64,000 nt of DNA. Origin: Lamellibrachia satsuma. Its lineage: Eukaryota; Annelida; Polychaeta; Sabellida; Siboglinidae. The stretch spans positions 2,292,501 through 2,356,500 of the forward strand of contig BSQZ01000006.1 of NCBI GenBank assembly GCA_033239005.1. Direction: 5' to 3'. The notes below the pieces were generated by a model, which searched no databases, was not told the DNA's origin, and worked only from the letters and a program-made list of their open reading frames with translations. Positions 13,607 through 26,471 of the stretch are shown here, in pieces. Within the stretch, counting starts at the first letter, position 1; each line of letters starts with the position of its first letter. Made by a program: the position numbers and the translations under genes.

Positions 13607-16600
13607 GTAAGTTTGCGGTCTCTCATTATCATTTAGTGGTCTTTTTATGTAATGTCACCATTTATCATGCAGCAGCTTTGACAACAAATATGTAAACGTT
13701 TTGTCAATGTCACTTTCAACTATGTCATCAATGTACCTCACTTGTGTTGCGTCAATTGTATTTTTGTGACTACAAATAAGTCTCATGAAGAAGGTGTTAT
13801 TTCTGAAGCAGATGCCACAAATGTAGATTTGAAAAAAATAGACATGACCTTCGGTGACCTGTCAAGTACCGCGTCCACTACAGTTGTTGACCCAGTAAAA
13901 ACTCCCTCCGCGATTCATTTCGCTCATCACTAATCAAGTTCATTGATGTTCAGATGTGTGATACATGAATAGTGTAAGTAATATGTGCAGCCAGTTTAAT
14001 AAAAAAGTGCATGCTTTTGTTAAAATGCACAAAAGAATTAACTTGTGAATTAAAGCATGAATAGCCGTATATGCTATAGTATATTGAGCCGGACCACTTT
14101 TGTCATTTGTTACCAGACCTGGTCAAAGATAATTTTATTATTTGTCTGATGATTTCACCAAAACTAAATAACGCATTTGCACAAGTGAGCTGGCATGTTG
14201 TACTTGTAGTGAATACTTGATAGGTTCAATGTTTCTTGAGACAAGTGAAAATATCTAATGGAGGAGGGACCTTTAATCTTCACTTGTGACTCGTTTATCA
14301 AACTATTGATCACCTTCAGAATGGATCTGACAACACAAGCAGCATATTTGAAAGCAAGGAATTCTCAGAAGAACGACAGTGCCACCTTGTGAGCTACAGC
14401 TGGACTGACATCTGGTCGGAGTTTCTCAGGGTAATCAAGGGCACTTCAGACACCCTACCACGCACAGCCAACGTAGCACACGCCCTCGGCAATGTTACGG
14501 TAGGGAAAGTGACAGGGTGTCTTGTGAAAGATGTGAAAGGATGCTATATGTGCTCAGTTTGTGCTTAATAGTTTACTCTGTGTGTTTTATACTTAGATGC
14601 CTTTTTCTGGAATCTTATATTTATTTGTGGTTTAAGGGTCTCCAGGGCTGCATTGCTAGGTTCAAGTAGTCAGCACCTATATATATATACACTTTTTTAT
14701 TAAGGTGTTTGCTCATCGTAATATATTTTAGCTTATTTATTTGGTTTTAGCTTATCGTAATTTTTCATCTTAATCTATCTTGACTTGGTTAGCTTATTTA
14801 TTTGGCCTTAACTTATCTTAATTTATCTTTACTTATTTAGCTTATTTAATTGGTTTTAACTTATTTTAATTTATCTTGTCTTATCTTACATATTTTACCA
14901 TGTTAGTGCCTTTAAGCAGATTTTTGGTGTGATACATGGTGCGTTTTAAATGCCCAATTTATTTTATTTTCATTATAGCAGTGAAACAAAATTGTACAGA
15001 TTAGTGAGGTTGGCATGAACATATGATGTTCTGTTTATATTGTTTTTGTAAGTATTTTGGTGGGATAAAAATTTTATTTCTGGGTAGAAGGCAAGGGTGT
15101 ATAAATGTGTGTATAAATGGCACTGTGAATTTTAAGGTTTCACTAAAATTTAATTTAAAACTGTGCGCCTCCACTTTGCAACCCATGATTGTGGTAAAAT
15201 TTATATCAGTTAAAGTTACGTTATACAAAAAGTAAAAGTTGCATTATGCAACATGTTGATTTCACTAGTTCTCCATGTTGTTGTCAGTCATTATACAACA
15301 TGTTGATTTCACTAGTTCTCCATGTTGTTGTCAGTCATTATGCAACATGTTGATTTCACTAGTTCTCCATGTTGTTGTCAGTCATTATGCAACATGTTGA
15401 TTTCACTAGTTCTCCGTGTTGTTGTCAGTCATTATACAACATGTTGATTTCACTAGTTCTCCATGTTGTTGTCAGTCACTATGCAACATGTTGATTTCAC
15501 TAGTTCTCCATGTTGTTGTCAGTCATTATACAACATGTTGATTTCACTAGTTCTCCATGTTGTTGTCAGTCATTATACAACATGTTGATTTCACTAGTTC
15601 TCCATGTTGATTTCACTAGTTCTCCATGTTGTTGTCAGTCATTATGCAACATGTTGATTTCACTAGTTCTCCATGTTGTTGTCAGTCACTATGCAACATG
15701 TTGATTTCACTAGTACTCCATGTTGTTGTCAGTCATTATACAACATGTTGATTTCACTAGTTCTCCATGTTGTTGTCAGTCACTATGCAACATGTTGATT
15801 TCACTAGTTCTCCATGTTGTTGTCAGGCATTATACAACATGTTGATTTCACTAGTTCTCCATGTTGTTGTCAGTCATTATACAACATGTTGATTTCACTA
15901 GTTCTCCATGTTGATTTCACTAGTTCTCCATGTTGTTGTCAGTCATTATGCAACATGTTGATTTCACTAGTTCTCCATGTTGTTGTCAGTCACTATGCAA
16001 CATGTTGATTTCACTAGTTCTCCATGTTGTTGTCAGTCATTATACAACATGTTGATTTCACTAGTTCTCCATGTTGTTGTCAGTCACTATGCAACATGTT
16101 GATTTCACTAGTTCTCCATGTTGTTGTCAGTCATTATGCAACATGTTGATTTCACTAGTTCTCCATGTTGTTGTCAGTCATTATACAACATGTTGATTTC
16201 ATTAGTTCTCCATGTTGATTTCACTAGTTCTCCATGTTGTTGTCAGTCATTATGCAACATGTTGATTTCACTAGTTCTCCATGTTGTTGTCAGTCACTAT
16301 GCAACATGTTGATTTCACTAGTACTCCATGTTGTTGTCAGTCATTATACAACATGTTGATTTCACTAGTTCTCCATGTTGTTGTCAGTCACTATGCAACA
16401 TGTTGATTTCACTAGTTCTCCATGTTGTTGTCAGTCATTATACAACATGTTGATTTCACTAGTTCTCCATGTTGTTGTCAGTCATTATACAACATGTTGA
16501 TTTCACTAGTTCTCCATGTTGATTTCACTAGTTCTCCATGTTGTTGTCAGTCATTATGCAACATGTTGATTTCACTAGTTCTCCATGTTGTTGTCAGTCA

Positions 16601-19600
16601 TTATGCAACATGTTGATTTCACTAGTTCTCCATGTTGTCAGTCATTATACAACATGTTGATTTCACTAGTTCTCCATGTTGTTGTCAGTCACTATGCAAC
16701 ATGTTGATTTCACTAGTTCTCCATGTTGTTGTCAGTCATTATGCAACATGTTGATTTCACTAGTTCTCCATGTTGTTGTCAGTCACTATGCAACATGTTG
16801 ATTTCACTAGTTCTCCATGTTGTTGTCAGTCACTATGCAACATGTTGATTTCACTAGTTCTCCATGTTGTTGTCAGTCATTATACAACATGTTGATTTCA
16901 CTAGTTCTCCATGTTGTTGTCAGTCATTATACAACATGTTGATTTCATTAGTTCTCCATGTTGTTGTCAGTCATTATGCAACATGTTGATTTCACTAGTT
17001 TTCCATGTTGTTGTCAGTCATTATGCAACATGTTGATTTCACTAGTTCTCCATGTTGTTGTCAGTCATTATGCAACATGTTGATTTCACTAGTTCTCCAT
17101 GTTGTTGTCAGTCATTATGCAACATGTTGATTTCACTAGTTCTCCATGTTGTTGTCAGTCATTATACAACATGTTGATTTCACTAGTTCTCCATGTTGTT
17201 GTCAGTCATTATACAACATGTTGATTTCACTAGTTCTCCATGTTGTTGTCAGTCATTATGCAACATGTTGATTTCACTAGTTTTCCATGTTGTTGTCAGT
17301 CATTATGCAACATGTTGATTTCACTAGTTTTCCATGTTGTTGTCAGTCATTATACAACATGTTGATTTTACTAGTTTTCCATGTTGTTGTCAGTCATTAT
17401 ACAACATGTTGATTTCACTAGTTTTCCATGTTGTTGTCAGTCATTCTGCTGTGTGGACAAGAAGGGAATCCTCTCATGGCCAAACCCAACGGCAGAAAAA
17501 GTCTTCTTTCTACGGAACAACACTGGCATGGACAAAGAGAAAGATACATCGTGCAGCTCCATGTCACAGGAAGAGGAAGCCACTGTGTATATGGACACAG
17601 CGAAACCAACGAAGGATAATATTTCCCCGAAGTCTGAACAAAAGTTTCGATCAGGTTTGTTCTTTTATTTCAAAATTAAGTTAAACACAACATATAATTT
17701 GGATATATTTTATGTCCAATATCTACATATCTGTAGAACAAATGTTCAATATTTTGTTCAGTAGAGTTTTCTAACTCTGTCCAATGGTGTATGAATGTAG
17801 CAATGTGTATTTCTGTTTTCTCTTGAATGCTTTTCAGTTGCCTCTAATGTTACCTTTACAATTTTGGACACTGAAATAGTTGCCTAGTAATAATTATTCA
17901 ATAATGTTAATATTGTTTCAAAATCAACATATTATGTTAAGCTTTGTCCACTACTTTTCAAATGCTGCATGAAAGAAAGCTATATATCAAATGCCATAAT
18001 ATAGTACTGTGTTTAATCTAGATCACTTCACAGCTGAGAGTACTATTGAAGTTCTGGATCTGACTCAAGATGCAAAGGTAATAAGTTCTTTTAAGTGTGT
18101 AGTTGTGATAGGTGGCATTTATTGCATGTTTCATCACCCATATATCTCACATTCTGAGCAGCATATAATACTAGGTTTAATAACAAAATGTTCTCAATGA
18201 AATATGCATTGAGTTACATTATATATTTTTGCTTTATAAATTATAAATTCTACTCAAATAATATTTCATGGCTTGGTTCATAACATGTCGGTATGTTACA
18301 TGAAATACACGGTGGCATCATAAAGCAATTGTGAGCAAGTGCGATTGCTTGTATGAAAACTATGTTTGTTATCTGTTGTCTTTCAGAATGGCTATGGTTT
18401 GCAGTTTGATAATCCCTCATGGAAAAACTATCTGAGCTCGTTGAAACCACTTGTAAGTATTTCTGATGAGTTGATTGTTATGTTATCTCCCTTGTAGGTA
18501 ACAATTAAGAATATTGCCATAAAATCAGAAATAAGTCCGATGGATTTTGCTACTGTAAATGCACATAACACCATTTTCTTTTCTCATATAAATGTCAAGG
18601 CTTTCACAATATAACAAGATTTAACAAAATTGCCATCCAAGGCAAAGGCCCAGGGGCAAGTGGACAAGGAAGCCATTGGCTTATCAAGAGTCCAAGATTT
18701 TTTCATCAATGTGTAACTCGCCCTCCTGAGATATGTGTCAATCTTGTTTTTAAGCATATTCACGCTGCTAGCATTTATAAAATCTGTAGATAATTTGTTC
18801 CATTTATTTATTGTCCTCTGTGAGAATGAGTACTTTTTTGATATCCAATCTACATTGATCCTTTACTAATGTTACCTCATGTCCTCTAGTTCTACTATGT
18901 TTCTTGAGTGAGAAAAACATATTTCTGTCAATATTTTTATACACATTTAGTATCATAAAAACTTCAATTTAATCTCCTCTTAACCTCCTTGTCTCAAGGG
19001 TATTTAAACCACATTCTTTTAGGCATTCTTCATAACTAAGATCTTTCAGTTCTGGAATCATTTTAGTTGTTCTCCTCTGTATTCTTTCAAACGTATCTAT
19101 ATCCTTCTTACGGTATGGTCTCCACGTTTGTATACAGTATTCTAAACGTGGCATAACTATTACCTTATACAGAGGTATAATTAGCTTTCTCCTACTCAAC
19201 CCAACAATTTGATTACTGTTTGAAGCTGCAATATCACACTGCTCTGAAACATTCATATCAGCATTTATTGTTAGTCATTTTCCTTTACAGTAGTATCTAG
19301 AACAGTATCTCCCATTTTATATTTTACATTTCCCAAAATTTAATAACATCTGCCATTTTTCTGACCATTTAACTAATTTGTCTAGATCGTTTTGTAAATG
19401 TTGTTTATCATCATCAGTGTTAACCTTTCTAAACAATTTTGTGTCATCTGCAAATTTCAGTACATTGCTTGTTATATTATCATCCAAGTCATTGATATGT
19501 ATTAACAATAATAAAGGTCCTAATACTGATCCTTATGGTACCCCACTCAAAGTTTATTTCCTGTTTGGAACCTCCCCATCTACTATCAGTCAGCCATTGT

Positions 19601-22600
19601 TCATTACAGTCGATTATGCCATATCTAATAACATGGGCTTTTAATTTAAGTAGTAATCTTTGATGTGGCACTTTGTCAAAAGCTTTCTGAAAATCTAAGT
19701 AGATAATATCTACTGGCGATCCCTCATTCTATCCACTTAGTGATTTTGTCCAAAAAAACATAACATATTTGTTAAGCATGACCTCATTTTAGGAATCCAT
19801 GTTGAGATGGATTTAATAATTTATGCATAACAAGGAAGTCCACCATATGATCTTTGATTAACCTTTCTAATAATTTACAAATCACTGATGTTAAACTTAC
19901 TGGTCTGTAATTCTCTGGCTTATTTCTCGAACCCTTTTGAAATAATGGTATGATGTTTGTTTCTTTCCATTCAAAAGGAACAACTCCCTCTTTTAATGAC
20001 AAGTTGAACACTCTTGAAAGTGGTGTGCTAACTTGTTCTACTGTTTCCATTAGTAGTTTTGGAGGAATTCCATCCACTCCAGGTGATTTGCCAATTATTT
20101 TCTTAGCTACCATTTCTGGAGTTACAATTAACTGCTCTAAATAGTCCGATTTAGCCTCCTGAAATGTTGTATCTGGAACTGTTAATGAACTAATATCCTC
20201 TCTTGTAAACACTGAAACCATTTTGGTCTTCTGCCATTAATTCTGCTGTATACGTATTGTGTACATTTACGTCTCGTCATGCTTATCTAATGTTTGCTAC
20301 TTCCCTCAACATTTAAAGTTATTTAACTGATATTCTTTATTGGGCCAGCAAAACATACATTGGTTTATGAAAAACGTGGTTGTTTCAGGGGTTGAATATT
20401 CTCCTGAACACATGCAACATGGGAACTGTAGATAAATATACTGAGTTTGCCGATCACCTGACCTACACATCATTACGCCGTGAGGAATCTGTGCCAGTCG
20501 TCAATCGAAGGTAAATCTGCATACATTTTGCACAATTTCTGGTCCGCCTGACGGAATTGTTTAGAGGAAGTTCACTGCATTTTACACTTTCACCCAGAAA
20601 CATATAACAGATTACTGACTAGATATAAGAGGTTACTGACTAGGTATAAGAGGTTACTGACTAGGTATAAGAGGTTACAGACTAGGTATAAGAGGTTACT
20701 GACTAGGTATAAGAGGTTACTGACTAGGTATAAGAGGTTACTGACTAGATATAAGAGGTTACTGACTGGTATAAGAGGTTACTGACTGGTATAAGAGGTT
20801 ACTGACTAGATATAAGAGGGTTCCGACAGGTCTTAGGAGTTCTGTAGAGTCATGTCGTTTCTAAATAAGTTCTCCAGGCCTGCAAAGTTATGGAATTCTT
20901 CTGAAAGTCATGGAATGTGAAAATCGTGATTTATTTTATCTAGAAGTTGCCAGTGTTTTGGCGAATGATTAAAAGTACCCGCTTTTTTCTTCATTGGTAA
21001 GGTTAAATTGCATGGGTACATTTATGTGTACATATTACATCCCATAACACAATAGTAACACATATAGTCCGTATTGGTCACAGAAAAAACAGTTTGACAG
21101 TTTTGTATGCTGTAACTTTGAGTAACAGCAACAAAGGTTTTTTGCTAGCTTCGTTTGAGAACATCACTAATGTTATTATTACCTGGTACTGTACATTCAT
21201 CTGTAATACATACCAACTTGTATGGTACATCTTAATCAGCAATTTACTTATGTACCTGGCTGTGCACAATCTGAACAGACACCGTCTATTCTATATTGTG
21301 TGCACAACAGCAATCATTGTTAATGTGAATAAATTAGATTGCCCATTACCAACCTACCAAGTAGTTAGTGTACAAACAGAGAAAAGGCTGCATGACCTTA
21401 TCCACAAATACGCCAGAAATCGTTGCATTTATCAATGTTTCTGCAAAGTTTCACTGTAGATTGTGTGAAGTGATGTATTTGCAGATGTTTCTGTGAACTG
21501 GCACACCAGATTGGATTTGCTGATTCTGCATCAGACATATTTAAATTGGAACAGCAGCTGGGAATGTACAGACATATAGTAAGTGTTTCTTCATTCTTAC
21601 ATGCCAGTGTCCTCCCACACTGCAGCAGGTTAGGGGTGGCCTCAAAGACATGCAAATATGCATTAAAAATATAATTATATTCAAAATATAAATAATAAAA
21701 AAAAAATTAAAATATAAATAAGTAATAAATAAATAAATAATTGAAATATAAATTAGTTTGAAATATAAATACTTGAAATATAAATAAGCTTAAAATATAA
21801 ATACTTTAAATATAAATAAGTTAAATAATAATAAAAATAGTATACATATAAATGGAATGTAAAATCACCATTGTACACATTAATGTGTTTGTGCCCATCT
21901 GGACCACATGGGTCCATTAACACTTGTTTTTCAGTTGGTCACACTTTTGTGATACCCTGCAGCTGAGCAAAATTTTTATGAGAAATGCTTGAGGCCAAAA
22001 TATAACGCAATCTAAATGTAGCAGGCTATTAGTAGCTGAAATGTCCAGGGCTGATATGTTCAGAGCCAAAATATCTGTGACCAAGGTGCTATGAAAATAA
22101 TAATAATAATAGAATAATAATAAAAATACATCTAAAACTTGTAAACCTTACTGCAATGTTTGGACTGTTGGCTACTGTTATAGGCATTCACATTTGATGG
22201 ATATAAAGCACAATGTTTGGACTGTTGGCTACTGTTATAGGCATTCACATTTGATGGATATAAAGCACAATGTTTGGACTGTTGGCGTACTGTTATAGGC
22301 ATTCACATTTGATGGATATAAAGCACAATGTTTGGACTGTTGGTGTACTGTTATAGGCATTCACATTTGATGGATATGAAGCACAATGTTTGGACTGTTG
22401 GCCTACTGTTATAGGCATTCACATTTGATGGATATAAAGCACAAATTGCACTATGACTGAGATTGATGAACCCACAGTTCATTACCACATATTCGTTACT
22501 GCATATTATTAATTTTGGTGATGAGGTCACAGGAAGACGACACTAAGCCATGTGACTACTGTACAACATAACTTTGGCTATAATTGAAATCATGTATGAT

Positions 22601-25041
22601 GTTTAATTTTGAGTGTTCTTATGTGGTTAAATCAATTTAATTTATGTCATGTTATGATTAAAAATCTATTACTTGTTTGTTTCTAGCCCCCTGACAGTGA
22701 CCGTGTTTACGGGAGAGGGTTGAACAAGACTCGCTCGTCCATAAAGTATAAGATGCCTGTGCCAAACATGTTCTCTGTCATTGCCAAGGACACGAACACA
22801 GGTGAGGAAAAGATCTCACAATGCGGCATCCATCTGTTGACGACTTTAACATTGTATACTGTTTTTGAAATTGCCAAACCCTTTCGATTTGATGCGCCTC
22901 TGAGCGCGGGTTTCCAAGGTTTTAGTGCGAGTACAGGTGTTCGAATCCACTTGCTGCCGTCTTGAAGCCTGGACAGTTCCCTTAACTCCACATTGTCTTG
23001 GTTCTCTCAGCTGTATAAAGGAGTACCTGTCTAAATGTGGCTATAGACAGTGGTGGATATATGTGAATGGATAGTCTTCATGTACTAATTGAACAATGGC
23101 TGAATGTTTCCCAGAGAAGTTGAGTTGGCACTGGAATGAACCGGTATGCCTGGGGTGAAGCGCAAAGGATTTTGAGCAGTCCCATGAACCAGATACCGTG
23201 GAGACAGGGCAGTATAAGTTACCTTTTTACACTGACCACCATAACTTGAGATTGACCACATTGCCACTGCCCCCTGCAGGTATGCTCCAGCTGTTCTCCC
23301 AGGGCACGGCTGACCTGCTGCTGGACGCGTGTACGGACTATTGGGACGGCAATGACCTGTGTGTCATGAACGACACAGAGCGGTATGTATGGCTGCAGCA
23401 TTGCAATGCTTCCTAACACTATTAGAGAATCCCCAGGTTATGTAAGTTCATATATTTGTATCAGTGCACAGCCGAATATGTTTTCATGCTCTTTGTGTTT
23501 TCATGGGCAGAACCAGGAAAATAATTTATGCAATAACCAACATAAGTCCGATGTAGTAGAGATTGAAAAGGGCCAAATAAATGACGTTTTATTGCAAAGT
23601 GGACTGCTTATCACGCAGCCACTTTGGGAAGCACATTAACAGGAATGTGAGCTCCTCAAAGCAAACCAGACAGGAACTGAACACATGTACAGCCCCGTCT
23701 GGCAAGTTTCTCATAGCCCACATTCCTACAGGCATGACGATAACATATATACATCAAGAAGTCGTCATGAATATGTAATGCAAAGAATACAGACATTCCA
23801 CCACCAATACACAAATTTAATTACAAACAGGTGGGGCCATTTCGCTAACCTATTTAAACATAAGCCAAGAATACCGATGAAGAAACAGGAAGCCTGTCTG
23901 TGCAGAAAACCCCATGAACACCAACTACTAGGGGATAAACCCCTGTGTTCATCTAGTATAAAGCGAAAAGTGGGGAAAGCGGTTTCGACATCTTCCAACT
24001 TCCTATTTCATCAACGATGTACAATCGCATTTTACACTAAGTATTGAAAATAAGGAAGGAAGGTGGGGAGGAGGGCGGATTTCGAGAGACAAATTTTCTA
24101 GACACAACTTCGCAATGCAGAGACTGGAACGGGAGTGAAAGATTCCAGCTGCTGGCTCTAGTTTGAACTGGTTTCCGTTAAGCCGTGATTGGCTGAATAG
24201 CGTGGAGTAATACAAATTATTTGGCCAAATAGTTCCGGTGTAGTCTCGGACACCCAGGGCAAGACTTGGATTGGTTATCTCATAAAAACTGTTATGCATA
24301 AATCCATTTATGCATAAATCCATTTATACAATAACCAATACAAGTCCGATGTAGTAGAGATTGAAAAGGGCCAAATAAATGACGTTTTATTGCAAAGTGG
24401 ACTGCTTATCACGCAGCCTCTTTGGGAAGCACATTAACAGGAATGTGAGCTCCTCAAAGCAAACCAGACAGGAACTGAACACATGTACAGCCCCGTCCGG
24501 CAAGTTTCTCAGAGCCCACATTCCTACAGGCATGACGATAACATATATACATCAAGAAGTCGTCATGAACATGTAATGGAAAGAATACAGACATTTCACC
24601 ACCAATACACAAATTTAATTACAAACAGGTGGGGCCATTTCGCCACAAGGTCACCCACAAACATGTGAACACCCCGCCGCTTATAGGTCATATGATGAGA
24701 AAGAAAATTAGATCATCCAATGACAATGGGTAAGATTAAGGGGAAAATAAGCAGAGGTCATAAAATAGTTCAAACCCTCGATGGTCTGGCAGCTTGGCTA
24801 GGAAAGAATATAATGGAAGTGTTTGAAGACACCTCATGTGAAATGGCAGATCATAATCGCCAGCCTCGACACTCAGTGATAATGATCATTACTTTGCCCA
24901 TAGCTTATGGTCAGTGGTAATGGTCAAGTATATGTGGGACGTGTCATCATTCTGAGACCTTCCCTCCTAATTTAGAGAGCCTTGTGTGCTCAGTGCGTCT
25001 TGTCATGTCCTTATTGTGTCACGATCTTCAAGCTAAATATA

Positions 25042-25104
<63 letters not shown>

Positions 25105-26240
25105 AATGTCTGCCAGCAATAGATTCCACAGTCACGGTACTGTTGCATCAAATCAAAATGCAGAGTCGTTGATGCACTTCTTGGTAATGCATTGGTAAAG
25201 ATGCAGGTCTTACACAGTGCATAATTTGTCAATTAGGACAAATCTACGTGATTTACACTTCACGCCTTGCAGACCTGTTCATTTCAATACTAATCCAATT
25301 ACTTTGGAAAGAATTCAGCAAAGCTGCAATAAATGCACAAAAGCTGTTCATAGTTTCATTCACCCTGAATTGCCCCAGTTCACTCAACTGTATAAATGAC
25401 TATGGAATTATGTGAACAAACAGCTTTTGTGCATTTATGCGACTATGACCTGGTGAAGGGTGTGTGGTCTCAGTGCTACAAGTGGGATGCGGTGGCGTTG
25501 TGGTTAGAACATTGGACCCTCAATCGAGAGAACCCGGTTTTGAATCCTTTAGCTGCCATATTTGGCAATTTTGTTTCCTCCACTTTGCCTCAGTTCACTC
25601 AGATGTTAAATGAGTACCTAGCTATAGACACTGGTGGATTTATGTGAACAAATAGTCTTCGCATAGTAACTGCAGCATGGCTGAATGCTTCCCAGAGAAA
25701 TCGAGATGGCGTTGGGATGAACAGGTCATCCAGGGTGTGAAGTGTAAAGTGCATTGAGCAGTCATATAGGAATTGGACTGGATACCACGCTACATAACAA
25801 AATACCTTTTCTTTACCAATGTGTGTGTGCATTGGCAGGAAGAAGATTGCAGATTTCTTTCAGCGCACCAGCATGTCATCCTACTGCACGGCCTTCGCCT
25901 ACAGACCTCTGCCTCAGGCGGGCGTCACTGACTTCAGCAGTGTCTTCATCGAGGTCCCGTCAAACTCTCACGACATCTTCCAGCATCTCAAGAGTCCAAG
26001 TCCACACAGGTGGGTGCACAAGGCATGGAGGGATGGGTGGGAGGGTGGGGTTGGGTTGTGTTGGGGTGGGGTGGGAGGAGACAGACAGGAGGGAAGATGG
26101 ATAGGTGGTTGAATGGACATAAGGACGGATGGAGGGTAAAGAGAAGTGGGAATGGAGAGATACATACATGTATATATATGTGTGCGTGTGTGTGTGAATG
26201 CATGCCTGCATGCGTAAATGTCCATGCATGCACCACTCTA

Positions 26241-26298
<58 letters not shown>

Positions 26299-26415
26299 TA
26301 GAGCGATGCTTGCATGGACATTTACACACACATGCATGCATGCACACACACATGCACACGCACACGCACACAAACACCACACCACACACACACACCACAC
26401 CACACCACACCACAC

Positions 26416-26471
<56 letters not shown>

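Noticed and set aside
15510..16616. Four identical 64-codon frames spaced 304 bases apart, looking like a gene family
   Set aside because: They are the higher-order blocks of the 47-bp minisatellite; no protein similarity.
21094..21459. 121-codon plus-strand frame with a hydrophobic segment
   Set aside because: Lies wholly in TMEM94 intron 12; no recognised relatives and no splice phase fit.
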